Shown here: positions 27,001-37,141 of the stretch, piece after piece
Layout: the number at the start of each line of letters is the position of its first letter
Position numbering within the stretch: position 1 is the first letter of the stretch
Origin: Ananas comosus
Taxonomy: Eukaryota; Streptophyta; Magnoliopsida; Poales; Bromeliaceae
NCBI RefSeq assembly: GCF_001540865.1
Contig: NC_033639.1
Location: forward strand, 1,115,117-1,179,116
Reading direction: 5' to 3'
Length of the DNA: 64,000 bases
Program-made: the position numbers and the translations under genes
The notes under the pieces: model-generated
Told to the model about the DNA's origin: nothing
What the model saw: the letters and a program-made list of their open reading frames with translations, nothing else
Database searches by the model: none

Positions 27001-29228
27001 TGCAGGAACACTTTTGACTCTTCCCAGAGATTAACACAAGTTCAAATCCAAGAAAAAAGAATCCAGAAATTATTCCCCAGAACAAGTCCATAGACCAAAG
27101 TGCTATGCCAAGACATTCTCATTGTTTGGTGGGTGAGAAAAAGAATATAGGAGGCACGGCGCAAACGTACGGGTAACTTTCACCCCTATAAAAGAATTTC
27201 AAAGATAGTTGGTGCAATTCGCCAGTACCTCTATTCATGGGTAGGTGCTTAAATGGTACTCTTTACTGTGAATACCCAAAATACTGGGTTATTTTTTGTG
27301 GAGAAATTGTTGCATGGACCGCGGTATGTAGACCGGGGTCTGCAAAACTCAATCATATTTTCTTGGCATCAAGTAGTTGCAAAAATTAATTACGCTAAAA
27401 GATCTATTGTCATTGCCATTGCACAAAATAATAATAATAATAATAACAACAACAACAACAATAACAATTATCTAAAGTCATGAATTTTAAGATACGTCAA
27501 GATACAAACAGCGCGTTTGGTTCAGGTACAGAATCAAAATCAGAATGAACTAGGATTGTAATCTAAAGGGAAAATTGCACATTTGGTCCTCGAACTATAA
27601 TTTGTTGCAATTTCTAGCTCGAACTTTCGAAATTATTGAAATCAAGTCATATATCCCAATTTAGTTGACTTATAAATGTATCACTAATGTGGAAGTGAGG
27701 TAGTCTTGTTTTGATTGGCGATGCATCAGAAATTAATATGTCACGTTACTTTTACATCAGCGACGCATCAACATTTAATCAACTAAATTGGGTGGCAGAA
27801 CTTGATTGCTACAATTCTAAAAGTTCGAGGAAAAACTTACAACATATTAAAGTTTGAGGGCCAAAGCGTCACTGGCCTTTTTGTTTGAGATTTTGGCCTT
27901 TGAGGTTTTGGCCACAGCCGGTGTATAGACCACGTCCATGCAACAATAAATCGTGGTCGATACAACAAGAAAAATGCTTCCTGTACGCCCAAAAAGGAGG
28001 GTGCAGATCTTACACCCTCCATCCTAGGATTGAAAAAAATCCAAATGGTTTTTACTAAGAATAAAAAAAATTAATGCGACAAATAGAGTATCAATGGCCT
28101 TGGGATAGAGTGAGTGTAAGATGTACACAGGCAAAAATAAAAAAAAAAAAAAAAAAAAATTACATAGAGTTTTTTGAATTGTACCATTTTTATAAATAAA
28201 TTATATGAAAGGAGTTCCAAGGGTACATATATGNTTTAAATTAGCATTTTTGGGGATTGCTCTCGATGGGCGCCACGTGACTCGCAGACGTCCATCCCAC
28301 CGTCCCTTTTCCTTCCTCTACTTCTTTCTCTCTCAAAAAAAAAAAAAAATGACGTTTTTTTAATTTTTGAGGAAAAGAAAGGGATGGTAAGATGGGCACC
28401 TGCGAGCCACACTGCGCCCATCCGGAGTGTCCCCAAAAATGCTAATTCGGACACCATGTCCATACAATTTTTGCCCGATGTACACCCCACTTTGGGTTGT
28501 CCCTGCATACACAGGGGACAGTATACAGGTAAAAACGTATGAAGACCCCTCAACTATAGGTAATTTCAAATGGTCCCCTCAACCCCTTTTTTTCAATTAC
28601 TCTTACCCTCTAGCTTCTAAATTCTTCTGCTTTAGTGTTTATACTTAGTTAACTAAAAGGATTTATCAAATTTAATGAGTCTATTAGTCATTAACCGTTA
28701 ATTGACCAAGTTAAATTTACTAAAAAGTAATTAGAGTCATTAAATTTGATAAATTCCTCAATTTGTTTTGGCTAAAATCACTTAATTCCAAAAATTAAGA
28801 AGTTAAGATAGTCTCTCTACACAATTTTACCAAGTATATATGCATCACGCACATCAACTGCTTCAATATACCAGGTCCCTGCACTAATTTCTCCCAAAAA
28901 AATCTCAAAAAATACCAAATTAAAAAAAAAACAGTGATGTATCGAAAATGCAACGAGAGAGAGAGAGGGGGGTTAGGGTTTTGTGGAGGGGGGGGGAGGG
29001 ACCTGGAAGAAGCAATCGGAGCCCTTGAGCTCGGGGCCGTCGAAGAGCCCCGCCGCGGCACGCGGAGAGTCGAGCACGAACTCCCCGATCGCCACCCCCG
29101 GCCTCGCCGCCGCCGCCGCATCGCCGCCGCCTCCGCGCCGCCCTTGGGGCGGAAGACGCCGAAGGGAGGTTCTCCGGCGGGAAGTGCGAATCCCGATGCA
29201 CCTCCACGAACGATCTGCGACAACCCAT
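21011..29228 (-). CDS. FAH: Fumarylacetoacetase (FAH), exon 1 with two frame changes
   Basis: Splits fumarylacetoacetate into fumarate and acetoacetate, the last step of tyrosine breakdown. Fourteen exons: 29228-29003, 26453-26375, 26194-26136, 26046-25922, 25234-25160, 23752-23677, 23493-23394, 23307-23248, 23156-23086, 22975-22913, 22788-22724, 22554-22458, 22302-22177, 21073-21011. They total 1285 nt; two single-base deletions in exon 1 would explain the missing frame, giving about 428 codons, close to the family length. Visible motifs: DYTDFFSSM with the metal Asp (about 138), the DFELEM glutamates (about 211, 213), NDWSARD (Asp about 245), [16 protein letters not shown], and [11 protein letters not shown] at the end. 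Exons 2-14 are clean with GT-AG introns. In exon 1 the start [16 protein letters not shown], the piece FGVFRPKGG and the piece [12 protein letters not shown] lie in three frames. This is either sequencing error or a recent lesion. Intron 1 is 2.5 kb and rich in repeats. Confidence 0.93.
21172..21350. mobile_element. Small foldback element in FAH intron 13
   Basis: The left end 'aatgctacttctgcaccc' and right end 'tttttgggtagcatt' are complementary, as are 'ggggcgtaaa' and 'tttacgcccag'. About 180 bp, non-coding, inside the last intron. Confidence 0.6.
23753..25159 (-). other. FAH intron 5, 1.4 kb, nothing identified
   Basis: The second-longest intron of the gene. AT-rich; no exon, clear repeat end or RNA gene was recognised. 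Confidence 0.6.
27428..27470. repeat. AAT/AAC microsatellite in FAH intron 1
   Basis: Run of AAT units changing to AAC units. In the noisy duplicate near 31090-31130 the matching stretch is broken up. Confidence 0.85.
27575..27880. mobile_element. Foldback MITE, family C, copy 2 (FAH intron 1)
   Basis: The left arm 'ttggtcctcgaactataa' pairs with the right arm 'ttaaagtttgagggccaaa'. The centre carries 'catcagcgacgcatcaac'. Related to 1655-1975. Confidence 0.7.
28085..28520. mobile_element. Foldback element with GC-rich arms, FAH intron 1
   Basis: The left arm has 'gatgtacacaggcaaaaat' and 'agcatttttgggga'; the right arm has the complements 'tccccaaaaatgct' and 'ttttgcccgatgtacac', with 'gatgggcgc' pairing 'gcgcccatc'. 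A stretch from about 28160 to the single N at 28234 does not fit the arm and looks like bad gap filling. Confidence 0.65.
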
Positions 29229-29291
29229 CTCCCCCTCTCTAGAGAGAGAGATGAACGAACAAAGAGAGAGAGAGAGATAGAATGAGAGGAC

Positions 29292-30397
29292 TAGGCTGGC
29301 AAATGAGCGAGCCGGCTCGCGTTCGACTCGCGTTCGACTTGATATTTGGCTCGCTCGAGCTCGACTCGAAATTAAATGAGCCGAGCTTTAACAAAAAAAA
29401 AGGCTCGAATTCATTTCAAGCCGAGCTTGAGTATACTCGGCTCGTTCGAATTAGGCCCGAAAAGCTCGAAAAGCTCGAATATATATATATATATATATAG
29501 TAGAGCTACTATGCTATCAAAAGTATAGAGGATCTGGTGCTTTCGATTTTTTGATTCTTAGATCAACCCCTTTAATCATTTTTTATCTTTGGATCAATAC
29601 TATTATTATCTTGTAGGGACCACTCAATCCTAGGGATATTATTTAATCCTAGGGGGACTGCAATCATCCCAACCATACAATTCTTAATCAAAGGGTCAAA
29701 AATTCGAAAACATCAAATTCTCTATATTTTCGATAGCATAGTAGTTCTACTATATATGTATATTAAAAAATATATAAATATATTATATTTTAATTATATA
29801 TAGGCTGAGTGAATAATCTTGAGTTTAGTTAAAATTTGGCCAATATTGTTGGCCCATAAAAACAAAACCAATAGACAAATAAAAGAGTAAAATTTCACTA
29901 AATTTATACATTTTTTCTTTCTTTATTTATTTCACAGAGCTCTAAATTTTCAATATGTTTCTCTCTTTCTCTTTTTCTGTCTCTCACCCTAAGTGGCCAA
30001 GCCGGAAGCTCTCCAAATTACCAAGTAACAGCATATACCCACCGTTGCCTATCTTGCTATTAATTGTATGCTTGAAAAAAATATACAGAATATTTTTAAA
30101 GTAAAAAATTATTATTTATATAAAATTTTAATTTTAGTTATATATGATTGGATAGTTTAATCCAATATTTATCTATATAATTTATTTATTTTTGATTGCA
30201 TAAATGAAAATAAATAATATAGAAATTGAAGGCGAAAGAAAAGACATGTGAGGCGGAAAAGATTAGATATTCAACTCATAAATTTTTTTTTTCATATTAT
30301 AATACTATATTTTATATAATTATTTTGTACTTTGAACTATTTGACATATTTTTGTATCAAATTATAGATAATATTCTATACAAATTAAACTATTGAT
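29292..30397. mobile_element. Left part of an hAT-like element rich in GAGCTCG
   Basis: Starts 'taggctggcaaatgagcg', the style of hAT terminal repeats, followed by GAGC/CTCG-rich sequence. The matching other end, 'ctcgtttccacccctaag', is at about 34575-34595, beyond the noisy duplicate. Removing the duplicate would leave one element of about 1.3 kb. Confidence 0.6.
29479..29760. mobile_element. (TA)n-flanked foldback element, short type
   Basis: A TA run (29479-29499) then 'agtagagctactatgctatc', with the complement 'gatagcatagtagttctac' at the far end followed by TATATA. The centre has 'gaccactcaatcctaggg'. It belongs to the same group as the elements at 41590-42090 and 53.5-57.6 kb. Confidence 0.7.
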
Positions 30398-30422
30398 NNN
30401 NNNNNNNNNNNNNNNNNNNNNN
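30398..30422. other. Assembly gap of 25 N
   Basis: Exactly 25 N at the junction between the clean and the noisy copy of the duplicated segment. A fixed short N run of this kind is typical of automated gap filling when the two sides could not be joined. Confidence 0.95.
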
Positions 30423-33400
30423 GTTTACCTGTTAATTGCACGTGGCGTTGGTTTCAACCTAACCTATTCTAATATTCCTCCAGTTTGCTGAAAGATTAAA
30501 TTTTTTTGGTTGAGTGCAAAATTATCTTTGAATATTAAATAAAAAACCTTAATTGTCTGGCAGGAACAACTTTTTGATTTCTTTCCAAGAGGATTAAAGA
30601 CAAAAACAACAGAGTTCCCAATTCCAAGAAAAAAAATGAAAATCCAAGAAATTTTATTCCCCGAAAAACAAAGTCCATAGACCAAAAAGGCTTTTATGCC
30701 AAAAAAAGACGGGTTTCTTTTCAGTTTGTTGTTGGTGTGGGTGAGAAAAAAGAAATATAGGGGAAGGGCACGCGCAAACGTTTTTACGTTAAAACCTTTC
30801 ACCTATTTTAAAAAATTCAAAAGGATTAGTTGGGTTTGCAATTTCGCCAGTTTAAACTCTATTTTTCAGGGTAGGTTGCGTTAATTGGTACTTCTTACTG
30901 TTGAATACCCCAAAGATACTGGGGGTTATTTTTTTTTGTGTGGAGGAAAATTGTTGCATTGGACCGCGGGTATGTGGAACCGGGTCTGCAAAAAACTCAA
31001 AAAATCATATTTTTTTTTCTTTTGGCATTCAAGATGTTGCCCAAATTAAAAATTTACCGCTAAAAGAAAAATTCTATTGTCATGCCATGGCACCAAAAAT
31101 TAAATAATTAAAATATAACAACAACAAACAACCAATAAACATTATCCTTAAAATTCATTGAAATTTTAAAGGATACGTAAAGATACCCAACAGCGCGTTT
31201 GGTTTTTCAGGTTAACAGAAATTTCAAAAATCGAAATGAACAGATTGTCAAATCTTTAAAAAGGGAAATGCACATTTTCTCGAAACTAGTATTTGTTTTG
31301 AATTTTTCTAGCTCGAAACTTTCGAAAATTATTAGGAAAAATCAAAGTCTATTTAATCCCAATTAAGTTGACTTTATTAATGTTAATTTTCCAAACTAAT
31401 GTTGGAGTTGAAGTAAGTCTTGGTTGCATTGGCGATGCATTCAAAAATAATAAATTCACGTGTACTTTTACATCAGGGACGCATCCAAACTTATCAACTT
31501 AAAATTTTGGGGTTGGCGAACTTGAATTGCTACCAATTCTAAAAAAAGTTCGAGGAAAAAAAACTTAACAACATTATTAAAAGTTTTTGGGGGCCAAAAG
31601 CGTCCCCAACTGGCCCTTTGTTGAAGATTTTGGGCCTTTGGTTTTGGCCAAAAACAGGCCGGTGATAGACACTGGTCCATTTGGCAAAACCAATAATCGT
31701 GGTCAATTACAAAACAAGAAAAAAATGCTTCTTTGTTTTTTCGCCCAAAAAAAGGGGAGGGTTGGCAAAAGTCTACACCCTCCATCTAAGGATTGAAAAA
31801 AAAATTTCCAAAAATGGTTTTTTTACTAAGATTAAAAAAAAAAAATAATGGCGACAAATAGAAATTACAATGGGCCTTGGGGATAGGAGTGAGTGTAAGG
31901 ATGTACCAACAGGGCAAAAAAAAATTGTATGGACATGGGTTCCAATTTAGCAATTTTGGGGAACACTTTCGGATGGGGCGGGCGCGTGGGCTTTTTCCGT
32001 AGGCGCCATTCTCGACCATCCTTTTTCCTTTTTTCTTCTACTTTTCTTTTTCTCTCTCAAAAAAAAAAAATTGCGTTTTTTTTATTTTTTTTGAGAAAGA
32101 AGGATGGTTTAAGAATGGGCACCTGCGAAAGCCAAACTTTGCGGCCCCCATCCGAGTTCCCAAAAAATGGTTAATTTTCGGGACAAACCATGTCATTAAC
32201 AATCCCGTGTTTTAACAAACCCAACTTTGGGGTTGGTTTTCCCCTGCATTACAACCAGGGGAAAGTATAAAACAGTAAAAACGTATGGAAAGACCCCCTT
32301 TCAACTTGAGGTAATTTTTTCAAAATGGGTCCCCTTTTTCAACCCCTTTTTTTTCAATTTACTTTCTTTTTACCTCTTAGCTTGTAAAAATTCTTCTGCT
32401 TAGTGTTTAATAACTTTTAAAAGTTAACTAAAAGGATTATCAAATTTAATGAGTTCTATTTTAAGTTCATTAAAACCGTTAAGAACAAGGTTAAAATTAC
32501 TAAAAAAAGAAATTTAGAATTCATAATTTTGATTAAACTTTCCAATTTGTTTTGGTAAAAACCCTTAATTCCAAAAAAATTAAGAAATTCAAAGATAGTC
32601 ACTCTAACAACCAAATTTTACCAAGTATATATGGCAAATTTCAAACGGCAAACATCACTTGCTTTCATATACCAGGTCCTGCACTTTATATTTCTCCCAA
32701 AAAAAAAAAATCTCAAAAATTACCAAAAAAATTAAAAAAAAAAAAACAGTTGATGTAATCGTAAATTGCAAACGAAAGAAGAGAAAGAAAAAGAAGGGGA
32801 GAGGAGAAGAGAAAGGGGGTTTAGGTTTTTTTGTGGGGGGGGGGGGTCAGGGACCTGGAAGGAAAAGCAAATCGGGAAAGCCCTTGAAGCTCGGGGGCCC
32901 GTTCGAAAGAGCCCGCCGCGGGGGGCACGGGAAGAGGTTCGAAGCAACGAAACTTCCGATCGCCAACCCCCGGCCTCGCCGCCGGGCCGGCCGCATTCGC
33001 CGCGCCCCTCCGGGGCGGCGCCTTGGGGCGGAAGACCCCGATAGGGGGAGGTTTCTTTTCCGGGCGGGAAGTGCGAAACCGATTGCACCTTCACGAAACG
33101 AATCTGGCGATCCACCCCAATCTCCCCCCTCTCTAGATGAGAAGAGAGAAATGACACCGAAAGAGGAGCGGAGGAGAGGATGATAGAGTTATGAGAGGAC
33201 TAGGGGCTGGCAAATGAGCGAAGCGGGCTCGCGTTCGACTCGGCGCTTACGACTCGATATTGGCTCGGCTTCGAGCCTCCGGGGGACTCGAAGTTTAAAT
33301 GAGCCGAGCTTGAACAAAAAAAAAGCGCGTCTGAAATTCATTTCAAGCCGAGCTTGCAGTATTACTGGCCTCGTTCGAATTTAGGCTCGAAAAATCTCGA

Positions 33401-34395
33401 AAAGCGGTCGAAATACTATATATTATATAGTAGTTATAGGTTATAGTATAGGTATATCATAGTAGAGCTACTATGCCTATCAAAAGTATAGAGGATCTGG
33501 GCTGCTTTCGATTTTTTGATTCTTTAGATCAACCCTTTAATCACTTTTTATCTTTGGATCAATTACCTATTATTATCTTGCTAGCGGACACTCAATCCTA
33601 ATTTAGGAATATATATTTAATCTAGGGCCGACGTGCAATCATCGCCACCATACAATTCTTAATCGAAAGGCGGTCAAAAAAAATTCGAAAACATAATATT
33701 CTCTATATTGTTCGATTAGGCATAGTAGTTGCTACGTATTATAGTATATTAAAAATATATAGAATATCATTATATTTATTATATATAGGCTGAGTGAGGA
33801 TAATCTTGAGTTTAGTTAAAATTTGGGGCCAAATATTGTTGGCCCATAAAAACAAAACCAATAGACAAATAAAAGATAAAATTTCACTAAATTGTATACA
33901 ATTTTTCTTTCTTGTATTTATTTCACAGAGCTTTAAATTTTCAATATGTTGTCTCTCTTTTCTCTTTTTCTGTCTCTCACCCTAAGTGGCCAAGCCGGAA
34001 GCTCTCCAAATTACCAAGTAACAGCCATTCCACCGTTCTATCTTGCTATTAACTTGTGATGCTTGGGAAAAAACTATACAGAATATTTTAAAGGGTAAAA
34101 AAATTATTTTATTTTTTAATAAAATTTTAATTTTTAGTGTTATATTATGATTGGATAAGTTTAATCCAATATTTACTTATATACTTTTTTATTTTTGATT
34201 GCCGATAAATGAAAATATATAATATAGAATGGAAGGCGAAAGAAAAGCATGTGAGGCGAAAAATTAGATATTCAACTCATAAATTTTTTTTTTTTCATAT
34301 TATAATACTATATTTGGTATATAATTATTTTACTTGGAACTATTTGGACATATTTTGTTCAATATAGATAATATTCTTATACGAATTAAAACTAC
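30423..34395. other. Noisy duplicate of 26873-30397, probable assembly artefact
   Basis: Follows 26873-30397 in order but with very many single-base insertions, mostly lengthened homopolymers, making it about 450 bases longer. This is the error profile of uncorrected long reads, not of evolutionary divergence. Coding exon and repeats are hit equally. It starts right after the N run and ends where unique sequence resumes at about 34396. Confidence 0.85.
32855..33121 (-). pseudogene. Corrupted copy of FAH exon 1 inside the noisy duplicate
   Basis: Corresponds to FAH exon 1 at 29003-29228 but is about 40 bases longer, has no start codon at the matching place and no usable frame. Most likely an artefact rather than a real pseudogene. 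At the site of the first frame change in the clean copy (CTCCCTTC) it has a longer C run, which supports a missing C there. Confidence 0.7.
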
Positions 34396-34594
34396 GTTGA
34401 TTCGTGATAAATGTTTGAGAATTTCAAGCGCTCGTTTAGGGGCTCGAGCTCGCTCGACTCGAAATTAGGCTCGCTCGAGCTCGGCTCGAATTAATTTCAA
34501 TCCAAGCTTGAGCTTAAATTTAGGCTCGAAATTAATTTCAAGCCGAATTTGAGCTGAGGTAAGCTCGCTCGAGCTCGGCTCGTTTCCACCCCTA
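34396..34594. mobile_element. Right end of the hAT-like GAGCTCG-rich element
   Basis: Repeats of gctcgagctcg and its relatives ending 'ctcgtttccacccct' then A. This pairs with the element start at 29292. Confidence 0.6.
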
Positions 34595-34689
34595 AGAGAG
34601 ACGAGTCTCTCTCTCTCTCTCTCTCTATATTTATAGGTGTGTGTGTAATTTAAGGCTCTTTCCTACTGAGGTGGGAGTTGTTATTATTA

Positions 34690-35215
34690 CCCTTTGTTAT
34701 GGTTTTTTTCTTTTTTTTCTTTTATGGGATTCTCAATTTTTTAAGTTATCTAAAAATTAATTTTAGAACTTTTTTTTACATTTAGTCTTCTCAAAAACAA
34801 AAAATATAAATAATCTTACAAAATTTATATTTGTAAGATTGGTCCTATGTTCACCACGTGACCGTCATGCGAGCACCGTGCGAGGGTGAATGGCGGGTAG
34901 GTTAAGTTGAACACGGTGAATCATTCACTGTGCTGAATCATTCACCGTGTCGTGTTCTATTATTTTTTATCACAGTATCACGTAATATTTAAAATTTCTG
35001 GTTTAAGAAGAATATGGTGAACCATTCACTGTATCCAAACATAGTGAATGATTCACCGTATTCAACTGAACCTACTGTCACGCCCACATGGCGCTTGTAC
35101 GACACTGTCGTTGCGAAGATAGGACGAGTCTTATAAATATAAATTTTGTGGGACTATTTGTAGAAAAAAAAAATTTGAGGATGCTAAATACAAAAAAAAA
35201 AAAAAACCCTTAATC
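34690..35215. mobile_element. Foldback MITE, family E
   Basis: The left arm 'cttacaaaatttatattt' pairs with the right arm 'aaatataaattttgtggg'. Inside, 'gtgaatcattcactgtg' and 'atagtgaatgattcaccg' form further inverted repeats. Non-coding. Confidence 0.65.
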
Positions 35216-36116
35216 TAAGTAGAACGTAAAACCAAAGCGGTAAACCACAACATTATTGGATTTAACAAATAATAATAATAACAAAAGAAGTTGAAGTTTA
35301 AAATGAACTGACGTCTGTTGATAAACTAATAATGAGTGCATATATTATTTTATTTTTTTTAAAAAAAATTTGTTAAGTAGAAATTAAGAGTGAACATATT
35401 GTATAAAAATTAGGAAGTTTAAATTATTACTTATATTTTTTTCTTTTACTTTTGAGACTCACACGCCATCAACAAGAAAGCAAATGAGACAAATTTCATA
35501 ACGAAAAGAATCCCCCACTTTTCACCCTGTTTTCTTAGCGGGTTAGGCAGATTCAAAACGAATTAATTCGTGTGGGCCGAGAATAGATTCTAAACAGATT
35601 TTTAACGCAACGGGATGAATCTAAAGAAGAAAATGTCGTCACCTTCCGCTTCATTTTTTTTGACGGAAGGAATTCAGGAAGAATTATTATTTTTCTTATT
35701 TTTAGCCATCACTTACCGCCTTATTAGGATGAATCGGCACAGAAGCTCCACCAACGTGAATCTATCTGCATCCCAACTCATTGATCCACCGTTAATCTTT
35801 TGATAAGATATTTTTAATAATATTATTTTCAGATTTAACCACGAGAAAAAGCAAAAGAGACGTTGAAGTTCAGTATAAAATATTGTGTGCTTACATAATC
35901 CAAGAGTGAACATATCATTTTATTTTTTATTTTTTATTTTTTAAAATCTTTTATTAATCATGCGAGGTAGTTGTGGATGGTAGTGTGCAAAATGGAATGG
36001 CAATAAATAAATAATAAAAGAAAAAAAATGTATGGAGACCCCTCACCTTATGCCATTCTAAAATAGCCTTCTCAACTTTCCTTTTTTTTTTATGGGTTAA
36101 TTGCGAATCATTTTTT
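35216..36116. other. AT-rich intergenic DNA, no gene seen
   Basis: Short low-complexity reading frames only. No exon, RNA gene or clear element ends recognised. Confidence 0.55.
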
Positions 36117-36452
36117 TAGGACAAATATCATTTATGTGGTTTCGCACTTTCTCACTTTTGTATCATGTGGTTTAAAGTGTATCAATGTAGTATCCCGTGG
36201 TTTCTCTCTTTTCATCAACTCCTTCGTTAACATTTTGTTAAATTATATACAAAAAACTTCAGATACCCTACCTAGGTTTATCGAATATTCACTTTAGTAT
36301 CTTTAGTTTTAATTTTATTACCGATTTAATGAAAAAAATTAGTGGAAGGGATAATAAAAAAAATAAAACCACGGATACAAAATCGATACATTTTAAACCA
36401 AAGAGTACCAAAGTGAGAAAGTACAAATCCACAAGGGTGGTATTTGACTTTT
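36117..36452. mobile_element. Foldback MITE, family A, copy 3
   Basis: Left arm 'tgtggtttcgcactttctc', centre 'gatttaatgaaaaaaatt', right arm 'gtgagaaagtacaaatcc'. Complementary arms and the same order as the copies at 2428 and 39815. Confidence 0.7.
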
Positions 36453-37044
36453 TTTCTCTTTTTATTTTTTTTGTACTCACTAAATTTTAACCTTTATACA
36501 AATTCAAATATAAAATTTGGCTTCATTCACTTGAATATGAACGTTACGATTGAAAATACATAAGAAAATTCATCTGCAATAGTCGGACAAAATAATTTCA
36601 GATAAATATATTTACCTACCTAATCATTTTTATAACAAAAATTATTTTTCTTCTACAAATACATCCAATCAAATAAGAGCTATACGTTTACAATTGCTAT
36701 ATTTTCAGTCGTATATATCTTAACTACGTACTGCATTTATAATTACAGTTGATAAATTACTGTATCTTTCGCGGTATATATTTTTAATTTAATCGTATTT
36801 ATGCTTACATCGAGCTAAACAATTCATATACTATTTTATTTTATTTTTATTCATCATCTTACTGTAATCTTATAAATATTATATTAAAAAATCTTAATTA
36901 TTTGTATATTAGGATTATCAATAGAAGAAGTCAAAAATATTTATAGAAAAATATATTTGCAAAGATACTCCTGTTGGGGAGAGAAAGTAAAAAATCAAAC
37001 CTTTGAGGGGTAGGGATGCAAAATAAACTTACTATATGTGGAGC
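36453..37044. other. AT-rich intergenic DNA, no gene seen
   Basis: Very AT-rich; nothing recognised on either strand. Confidence 0.55.
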
Positions 37045-37141
37045 ATTACTCTTCATGATTTGACACATTTATGTAGGTACAATAAATATAAAGAAAAATT
37101 ACTCTTCATGATTTGACACATTTATGTGGATATAATAAATA
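37045..37141. repeat. 53-bp tandem repeat, second unit hit by a transposon
   Basis: The unit starting 'attactcttcatgatttg' occurs at 37045 and again at 37098. The second unit is interrupted by the MULE after 'taataaata' and resumes after it at 39628 with 'taataaatataaag'. The first unit reads through as 'caataaatataaag' and so preserves the empty site. Confidence 0.85.

Larger units (their letters stand above)
26873..30397. repeat. Clean member of the 3.5-kb duplicated segment
   Basis: From about 'ctgttagtgcacgtggcg' to the N run, this segment reappears in order at 30423-34395. It covers most of FAH intron 1, FAH exon 1, its upstream region and the start of an hAT-like element. This copy retains nearly readable exon 1 and is the more reliable of the two, except around 28160-28234. 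Confidence 0.85.

Noticed and set aside
32659..33183. 174-codon frame on the plus strand
   Set aside because: Shadow of the corrupted FAH exon 1 in the noisy duplicate, plus A-rich low complexity.
30423..34395. Genuine segmental duplication with a second FAH first exon
   Set aside because: The differences are dominated by single-base insertions at homopolymers, the copy starts at an N gap, and the repeat layout is restored by removing it.
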